Origin: Acidimicrobiaceae bacterium
Lineage (GTDB): Bacteria; Actinomycetota; Acidimicrobiia; Acidimicrobiales; RAAP-2
DNA length: 40,814 nt
Assembly: GCA_947456095.1 (NCBI GenBank)
Contig: CANGPX010000004.1
Span: 1-40,814, forward strand
Direction of reading: 5' to 3'
In this document: positions 36,460 through 40,814 of the stretch, one piece after another
Layout: each line of letters starts with the position of its first letter
Position numbering within the stretch: position 1 is the first letter of the stretch
Made by a program: the position numbers and the translations under genes
The notes under the pieces: model-generated
The model's database searches: none
Told to the model about the DNA's origin: nothing
The model's input: the letters and a program-made list of their open reading frames with translations, nothing else

Positions 36460-37650
36460 GTGGAAGAACTCGCAACAGAGCAAAGTGACGCCACCTCACT
36501 TGCGAGGTGGCCAAGTGTCGTCCTCGCTTTCGCACTGTTGGCCGCGCTTGTTTGGGCGAATCTCGCGCCACATAGCTATCACCAGATCTTTGGCACTCAC
36601 CTCAGCAATTTCCTTTCACTCGCGAACCTCGCAAGTGTTGAGGATTGGTTGAATAACGGCCTCATGGTGGTGTTCTTCTTGGCCGTTGGCCTCGAAGTTG
36701 GCCACGAGCGACGCCACGGAGCGTTGGCAGAGAATCGCTCAGCACTCGCACCAGTTCTCGCCGCTCTCGGCGGGATGGTGGTTGCCGCGCTCAGTTACCT
36801 GCTCGTTGCCGCCTCCTGGCACGGTGACGCCACGGTACTCAGCGGTTGGGGAATACCAATGGCCACCGACATTGCCTTTGCCCTCGGCGGTTTGCAACTC
36901 TTGGGAGCCAAAGTTCCCTCTTCGCTTCGCGTCTTTGTGCTCGCGCTCGCCGTTGCTGACGACGTGTTTTCGGTGATTGCTCTGGGGGTGACCTCAGCTG
37001 CCGCAGTTTCTTATCTCTGGGCACTCGCCGCAGTTGGGGTTGTGGTGGTGGTGCTGTTCATGCGTCAGTCAGTGACGAGCCGCTCCCCCTACCTCGCCGC
37101 CACGTTTCTGCTGTGGTTGGCTATGGCCAAAGCTGGCATTGAACCGATCTTGGCTGGAGCCATTGTTGGCGTGTTGGTGCCGACAACAGAAGTTGGAAGT
37201 GCACCAAGCACGTCGACGAAGCTGCTCAGACCAGTGGCACTCATCTCAAGTGCCGTGGTGTTGCCACTGTTTGTCTTGGCCAATGCAGGGGTTTCGCTGA
37301 GTGGCTCGGCCTTCCAAGCAACACAGACCTCTGCGGTGGTGATGGCACTGTTGTTCGCGAGAACCGCTGGCAAGGTCGTGGGTATTGCAGGCACAGTGTT
37401 TGTCCTTCGCTCCATGGGGATCTTTCGCTTCGAAAAAGGCGTCTCGATGGGCAACATGATTGGGGCGTCGCTGCTGTGTGGGGTTGGCTTCACCGTGCCC
37501 CTGCTCTACGCAAGTGTTGCTTTTTCCCACAACGATGCACTCTTTGCGGCAACGCAACTCGGCCTGCTCCTCGCATCGTTGCTCGGCCTCACGAGCGGAA
37601 TTGTGGTGTTGCTCATCACGGCGCGCAAAGCAAAACTCACAACCGCTTAA
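36460..37650 (+). CDS. nhaA: Na+/H+ antiporter NhaA
   Basis: The 396-residue protein has about 11-12 membrane helices. NhaA signatures are LNNGLMVVFFLAVGLEVGHE, the half-helix region GIPMATDIAFALGGLQLLGA, and the ion-binding Asp pair in FVLALAVADDVFSVIALGV. Near the C-terminus is GASLLCGVGFTVPLLYASVA. NhaA exchanges sodium for protons and supports pH and salt tolerance; sodium specificity is assumed from the family. GTG 36460 is supported by a -10 box 6 bases upstream rather than a ribosome-binding site. It is divergent from the MarR operon and lies 43 bases before the nitronate monooxygenase-like gene. Confidence 0.93.
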   Translation: MEELATEQSDATSLARWPSVVLAFALLAALVWANLAPHSYHQIFGTHLSNFLSLANLASVEDWLNNGLMVVFFLAVGLEVGHERRHGALAENRSALAPVLAALGGMVVAALSYLLVAASWHGDATVLSGWGIPMATDIAFALGGLQLLGAKVPSSLRVFVLALAVADDVFSVIALGVTSAAAVSYLWALAAVGVVVVVLFMRQSVTSRSPYLAATFLLWLAMAKAGIEPILAGAIVGVLVPTTEVGSAPSTSTKLLRPVALISSAVVLPLFVLANAGVSLSGSAFQATQTSAVVMALLFARTAGKVVGIAGTVFVLRSMGIFRFEKGVSMGNMIGASLLCGVGFTVPLLYASVAFSHNDALFAATQLGLLLASLLGLTSGIVVLLITARKAKLTTA

Positions 37651-37693
37651 GACAAAGTGATTAAGTTTGTGTTCCACACGATCGGAGCACACC

Positions 37694-38656
37694 ATGAACA
37701 CTGCCCTCACCGAACTCTTAGGCGTTGAACACCCCGTGATGCTGGCTGGCATGGGTGGCGTCTCCTACGCAGAGCTCGCCGCAGCAGTCAGTGAAGCTGG
37801 TGGCTATGGCTGCCTCGGTGCTTCAACCATGGGCAACGACACCATGGTTGAACAGATTGCTGCCACCAGAGCCCTGACGAACAAGCCCTTCGGCGTTGAC
37901 CTGTTGACCGCCATGCCCGGCAGCATGGTTGCCCAAACCGAACTCATCATTGAAGGTGGGGCAAAGATGTTTGTCGCTGGACTCGGCGTCCCAGCAGAAG
38001 TAATTGATCTCTGCCATCAACACGGCGTCCTCGTGGGCTCCATGTGCGGAAAAGTCGACCACGCTCGACGCGCTGTTGATGCAGGAGTTGACCTCGTCAT
38101 TGTTCAAGGCACCGAAGCTGGTGGTCATACTGGCCTCGTTGCCACCATGCCGCTTGTTCCAATGGTCGTCGACGTCGTGGCTGGTCGTGTTCCTGTTGTC
38201 GCTGCTGGTGGCATCTTTGATGGTCGAGGCCTTGCCGCTGCACTCGCGCTTGGTGCAGACGGCGTGTGGATGGGCACTCGCTTCATTGGCACCCCAGAAG
38301 CTCGCGGGCTTCCGCACTACAAAGAACGCCTCCTGGCAACAAAAGAAGATGGCACCGTGATCTCTCGGGCATTTTCTGGCAAGACCATGCGGGTCATCAA
38401 GAACGAAACGACTGCATATTTCGAAGCCCACCCAGAAGAGTTGAAGCCCTTCCCCGAGCAGCTTGGCATTACCTTCAACAAGACCTTCCACTTAGGTGGT
38501 GGACCAGAGACCGAAGGTGTTGACCCAGACCGTGAGGGATACCCTGCTGGCCAAGCCGCTGGAGCGATGGATTCACTCATTGGCGCTGGTGACCTTGTTC
38601 GCCAAATCGTGGCTGAAGCCGAAGCAACGCTCAAGAGGCTCTCAACGCTTTCTTAA
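37694..38656 (+). CDS. nitronate monooxygenase / 2-nitropropane dioxygenase-like FMN protein
   Basis: ATG 37694 follows GGAG at 7 bases and yields 320 residues; a longer frame from 37667 lacks support. The TIM-barrel flavoprotein shows ELLGVEHPVMLAGMGGVSYA, VIVQGTEAGGHTGLVATMPL with the catalytic-type His, and the FMN phosphate site VPVVAAGGIFDGRGLAAALA followed by GADGVWMGTRFIGTPEA. The family oxidises alkyl nitronates; related enzymes reduce enoyl chains (FabK). Without structural tests the true substrate is uncertain. Only 43 bases separate it from nhaA, so readthrough is possible, but no functional link is evident. Confidence 0.9.
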   Translation: MNTALTELLGVEHPVMLAGMGGVSYAELAAAVSEAGGYGCLGASTMGNDTMVEQIAATRALTNKPFGVDLLTAMPGSMVAQTELIIEGGAKMFVAGLGVPAEVIDLCHQHGVLVGSMCGKVDHARRAVDAGVDLVIVQGTEAGGHTGLVATMPLVPMVVDVVAGRVPVVAAGGIFDGRGLAAALALGADGVWMGTRFIGTPEARGLPHYKERLLATKEDGTVISRAFSGKTMRVIKNETTAYFEAHPEELKPFPEQLGITFNKTFHLGGGPETEGVDPDREGYPAGQAAGAMDSLIGAGDLVRQIVAEAEATLKRLSTLS

Positions 38657-38995
38657 CGCCTGAGTCCGCTTGGACCTACCGGTCAGCCACACCACCGAAG
38701 CCATCGAGCACAGCAGTGTTTCGCCCGCAAATCGCCTACACAACGAACCAGGCTTCGCCGAACTTCGTCACCGTGGGCGAAGGCATCCACATTCGCTGTC
38801 AGTAAAGTGGCGCCTTGCAAAAGTAACCGCAAACGAATTCGCCCATTGTGGGCTGAAACGTCGCCTCATCTGATGGTGGGCAGCCTTCATGGGAGGTGAG
38901 CGGAGTTGAGATCAGACTTTCTCGGTGTTCTCTCGTGAGCACCACAGACGATGTCAGCAGTGAAGCGCCGAGTCGGCTGCGAGGGCCAAGAGTAA
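38657..38995. other. 339-bp intergenic region without a supported gene
   Basis: No convincing coding sequence is found; a 67-codon plus-strand frame at 38670 has no recognisable similarity. A perfect 7-bp inverted repeat (CTTCGCC at 38753-38759 and GGCGAAG at 38776-38782, loop 16) and a 5-bp hairpin GCCCA-TTG-TGGGC (38841-38853) are present, neither followed by a T-run. It separates the nitronate monooxygenase-like gene from the toxin-antitoxin locus and could be the scar of an insertion. Confidence 0.5.
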
Positions 38996-39331
38996 TCAGC
39001 GAGTGAACTCACTGTGGCCAAGGTGGACTGGAACTCGTCGGTGATCGTCATCGTCGAAGACGGCAACAAGTTCAAGTCGGGCTCCCATGGCCTCGAGGTA
39101 TTGGCGCAAGGTCGAGACCCTGACATCGTCTGCATGTTCGAGCTTGGACACCGCCCCTTGGGTGATCTCGAGCCGTCCTGCGAGCTCTGCTTGACTCATG
39201 GCTTCGCCATGGCGCAACTCGAAGAGGCGAAGTTCTTCCAAGGTCTCTGACCGGAGTGCAGCGAGTCGCTGGCTGGCACCAGGACGTTCCTCGACTTCCG
39301 TGCGCAAGGTTTGAAACTTGGTTCGAGCCAT
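38996..39331 (-). CDS. XRE-family antitoxin (HigA-like)
   Basis: The 111-residue protein has a charged helical N-terminus (FQTLRTEVEERPGASQRLAA, LRSETLEELRLFELR) and a Cro/C1-type helix-turn-helix at about residues 45-65 (MSQAELAGRLEITQGAVSKL), followed by VSTLRQYLEAMGARLELVAV. This is the layout of antitoxins paired with HigB/RelE-type toxins. ATG 39331 overlaps the toxin stop by one base (TGATG), so it depends on toxin translation for coupling. It should bind the palindromes upstream of the toxin gene and repress the operon. Antitoxin and helix-turn-helix look intact although the toxin is broken. Confidence 0.9.
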   Translation of the reverse strand: MARTKFQTLRTEVEERPGASQRLAALRSETLEELRLFELRHGEAMSQAELAGRLEITQGAVSKLEHADDVRVSTLRQYLEAMGARLELVAVFDDDDHRRVPVHLGHSEFTR

Positions 39332-39688
39332 CAGATCAACCCCTCGGTTCGCAATTCATCTAGATACACTTCATACAGCTTGTCGGCCGCTGGTATCGCT
39401 TCGAGATACCACTGCTCCCATGCACCACTCTTGTTGCCACCCACGAGCAAGATCACCTGCCTGCGAGGATCGAACATGAACAGGACCCGAAGCGCGCCCC
39501 CCTTGTGCAGCACGTAACTCCTTCATGTTGTGGTGCCGAGACGAGTGGATCCGCTCGACGACCGGCCGCCCAAGATCTGGGCCTCGATCAGCAAGAAGAT
39601 CAACTCGGTCAGTGACGGACTCTTGCTGGTTGTGACTCAACTCATGCCACCACTCGAGGAATTCATCGGTGACTTCTACTTTCCACAC
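39331..39688 (-). pseudogene. RelE/HigB-type toxin gene, frameshifted
   Basis: The N-terminal half, read from GTG 39688, is VWKVEVTDEFLEWWHELS followed by LLADRGPDLGRPVVERI and HNMKELR, which match this mRNA-interferase family (M-W-x-V-E-x-TDEF, NMKELR). After KELRAAQGG that frame continues to nonsense ending at 39371. The family C-terminus, ALRVLFMFDPRRQVILLVGG and KSGAWEQWYLEAIPAADKLY, lies in another frame ending at 39331. The shift falls at 39491-39513, which contains a run of six C (39497-39502) and a CGCGC stretch. One base fewer in the run, or one more CG pair, would restore a ~119-residue toxin. It may be a real mutation, a sequencing error, or slippage. Confidence 0.8.
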
Positions 39689-39694
39689 CATCAC

Positions 39695-39723
39695 AGTATG
39701 ACTTATTACTCATTATGAGTCAA
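39695..39723 (-). promoter_or_regulatory. toxin-antitoxin promoter TTGACT-N17-CATACT
   Basis: On the minus strand TTGACT (39723-39718), 17 bases, then CATACT (39700-39695) form the best sigma-70 promoter in this part of the window. CATACT ends exactly 6 bases before GTG 39688, so a leaderless start fits; in-frame GTG 39694 and ATG 39691 precede it but would be untranscribed. Confidence 0.6.
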
Positions 39724-39730
39724 GACTCAT
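39708..39730. promoter_or_regulatory. overlapping palindromic operators for the antitoxin
   Basis: ACTCATTATGAGT (39708-39720) and ATGAGTCAAGACTCAT (39715-39730) are two perfect inverted repeats that share an ATGAGT arm. They cover the -35 hexamer and the upstream half of the spacer. Helix-turn-helix antitoxins of this kind autorepress by binding such sites. Confidence 0.6.
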
Positions 39731-39869
39731 CATCAAGATTCATAGTCAAGTCTCAGCGCCAAGTTCGACGATCGCTTCGCCGTGGTTGAGATCCATCTTT
39801 CAATGGCCCGTTCACTGCTGGCGAAAATCCCAGTTGCGGAGAGAACTTGGCGGGAGCGAAGACTTGAGG

Positions 39870-40721
39870 TCACTGCACCAGACCTCCCCCGCCGGCGACG
39901 AACACTGCAAGACAGCCAGCGGCCCCGGCCATGGCGAGGTTCCACGCCAGCCGAGGTCGCTTCGTTGCGCCAGCCAAGACCACCAGAAGATCCACGAAAG
40001 AGACGACGCCAACGAGCCCAAAGGCAAGTCCATGGCGTTTCGAATGAAGGCCAACCAGCACTGCGGCTCCTAAGAGCAGGAACGATCCGAGTTCGAGGGC
40101 TCGTTGAGCACCAAGTCGTTGCGGCAATCCTTTGACGCCCGTTGCCGCATCGTCATCAAGATCAGCAGCCGCATTGACCATATGCGCGCCGACCCCGAGT
40201 AACGCGGTCGCAATCATGACGAGGGGCTGCGGCCACTGTCGCGAGGCAAGTCCGAGGGTGACAAATGCAGGGAGCAGTCCAAAAGAAAGCGCATAGGGAA
40301 GCCAACTCAACCAGGTCGACTTCAGCCAAAGGTTGTAACAAACAGCGGAACCAATGGCGATGAGATGAACAATCGCAGCGCGCCAACCCGAGGTAAATGA
40401 AAGTGGGATCGATAAAGCGAACGCCGAAAGTGCCGCGACGATCAGTTCTCGTCGGGTGACCAGCCCAGCAACGACTGGCTTACTCCTTCGCTGAACTTTC
40501 AGATCTCGATTGGCATCGATTGCATCGTTCGACCAACCAACCGTGCACTGGCCAGTGAGCACCGCGGCAAAGACCCAAGCCGATCCCACTCCCCTTCCCG
40601 CCGCTATCGCAAGTGCTGTCGTGGCAACAGTGACCACGAGTGTTGGTCCGAAGTGCGTCGCTCGGGCAAAGCCAACCACGCGCTGGGTAAACGCAACGCG
40701 AGACGGTGGGTCAGACGGCAC
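39870..40721 (-). CDS. UbiA-family prenyltransferase
   Basis: The 283-residue membrane protein has about eight or nine helices and both Asp-rich motifs of the UbiA superfamily: WSNDAIDANRDLKVQRRSKP (NDxxDxxxD) and AADLDDDAATGVKGLPQRLG. Mg2+ held by these binds the prenyl diphosphate; an aromatic or quinone ring is the usual acceptor. Members serve in menaquinone, heme O, chlorophyll or secondary metabolite synthesis; this one is not clearly MenA or CtaB, so the substrate is left open. GTG 40721 has no Shine-Dalgarno; TAGAGA lies 6 bases upstream. No partner genes are visible: upstream is the window edge, downstream the toxin-antitoxin locus. Confidence 0.9.
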   Translation of the reverse strand: MPSDPPSRVAFTQRVVGFARATHFGPTLVVTVATTALAIAAGRGVGSAWVFAAVLTGQCTVGWSNDAIDANRDLKVQRRSKPVVAGLVTRRELIVAALSAFALSIPLSFTSGWRAAIVHLIAIGSAVCYNLWLKSTWLSWLPYALSFGLLPAFVTLGLASRQWPQPLVMIATALLGVGAHMVNAAADLDDDAATGVKGLPQRLGAQRALELGSFLLLGAAVLVGLHSKRHGLAFGLVGVVSFVDLLVVLAGATKRPRLAWNLAMAGAAGCLAVFVAGGGGLVQ

Positions 40722-40727
40722 GATGTG

Positions 40728-40733
40728 TCTCTA
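40728..40733 (-). promoter_or_regulatory. weak leaderless -10 candidate TAGAGA
   Basis: TAGAGA on the minus strand ends exactly 6 bases before GTG 40721. It lacks the usual final T, so support comes mainly from the spacing shared with other genes here and from the absent ribosome-binding site. The remaining bases to 40814 show no gene. Confidence 0.3.
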
Positions 40734-40814
40734 ACTTCCTGGTCAACTCAACCAAACACTGGACGGTCAACGAAAGATCACAACGTTCACCGTGGCGTTG
40801 GTCTGTCAAGGCAA

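Noticed and set aside
38670-38873. 67-codon plus-strand gene after the nitronate monooxygenase-like gene
   Set aside because: No ribosome-binding site, no family resemblance, and composition unlike neighbouring proteins.
38657-39869. Insertion sequence or prophage scar around the toxin-antitoxin locus
   Set aside because: No transposase, integrase, terminal inverted repeats or target duplication could be seen; the inverted repeats here belong to the operator or are short hairpins.

Overview
The window is a gene-dense stretch of a chromosome from a member of the Actinomycetota. Evidence for this is a DivIVA/SepF/YggT/FtsZ division cluster without ftsA, a bacterial proteasome activator (Bpa/PafE) with a C-terminal NYL tail, a DUF3040 membrane protein beside mraZ, a TraR/DksA protein with a histone-H1-like lysine/alanine/proline tail, and TANNNT -10 boxes sitting 6 nt in front of several start codons, as in actinobacterial leaderless promoters. 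Moderate GC and unfamiliar conserved hypotheticals make an Acidimicrobiia-like lineage my best guess. That placement is inference.

Layout. 1-3.2 kb: the 3' part of a DUF255/YyaL thioredoxin-domain protein and two unrecognised conserved proteins. 3.3-10.4 kb: dnaE, bpa, an Rrf2 regulator, a sigma-70 factor behind a candidate SigR/SigH-type promoter, rluD and lspA. 10.4-15.0 kb: traR/dksA-like gene with repeats, divIVA, yggT, sepF, yggS, ftsZ. 15.1-27.3 kb: the dcw operon, transcribed on the minus strand in the order mraZ, rsmH, ftsL, ftsI, murE, mraY, ftsW, murG, murC, murB, ftsQ. Every junction overlaps, and murD and murF are absent. A row of six MraZ-type boxes at ~10 bp phasing lies over the mraZ promoter.

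27.6-32.0 kb: HNH nuclease, two small proteins (one DUF3040), a six-TM membrane protein, a LapA-domain protein and an acyl-CoA ligase. 32.0-38.7 kb: a MarR-MMPL-MFS efflux operon, divergent from nhaA and a nitronate monooxygenase-like gene. 38.7-39.8 kb: a HigB/HigA-type toxin-antitoxin locus whose toxin gene is frameshifted, with palindromic operators over a good promoter. 39.9-40.7 kb: a UbiA-family prenyltransferase.

The core of the window is peptidoglycan precursor synthesis (MurE, MraY, MurG, MurC, MurB), septal synthesis (FtsW, FtsI, FtsL, FtsQ) and Z-ring assembly (FtsZ, SepF), with DivIVA for polarity. The regulatory signals are the most informative part of the non-coding DNA. I saw no rRNA, tRNA, CRISPR array, insertion sequence or phage. 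I found no wholly new multi-gene system. The observations most worth following are the H1-tailed DksA protein, the sigma-on-sigma promoter, the leaderless-start pattern, the MraZ operator array and the broken toxin.
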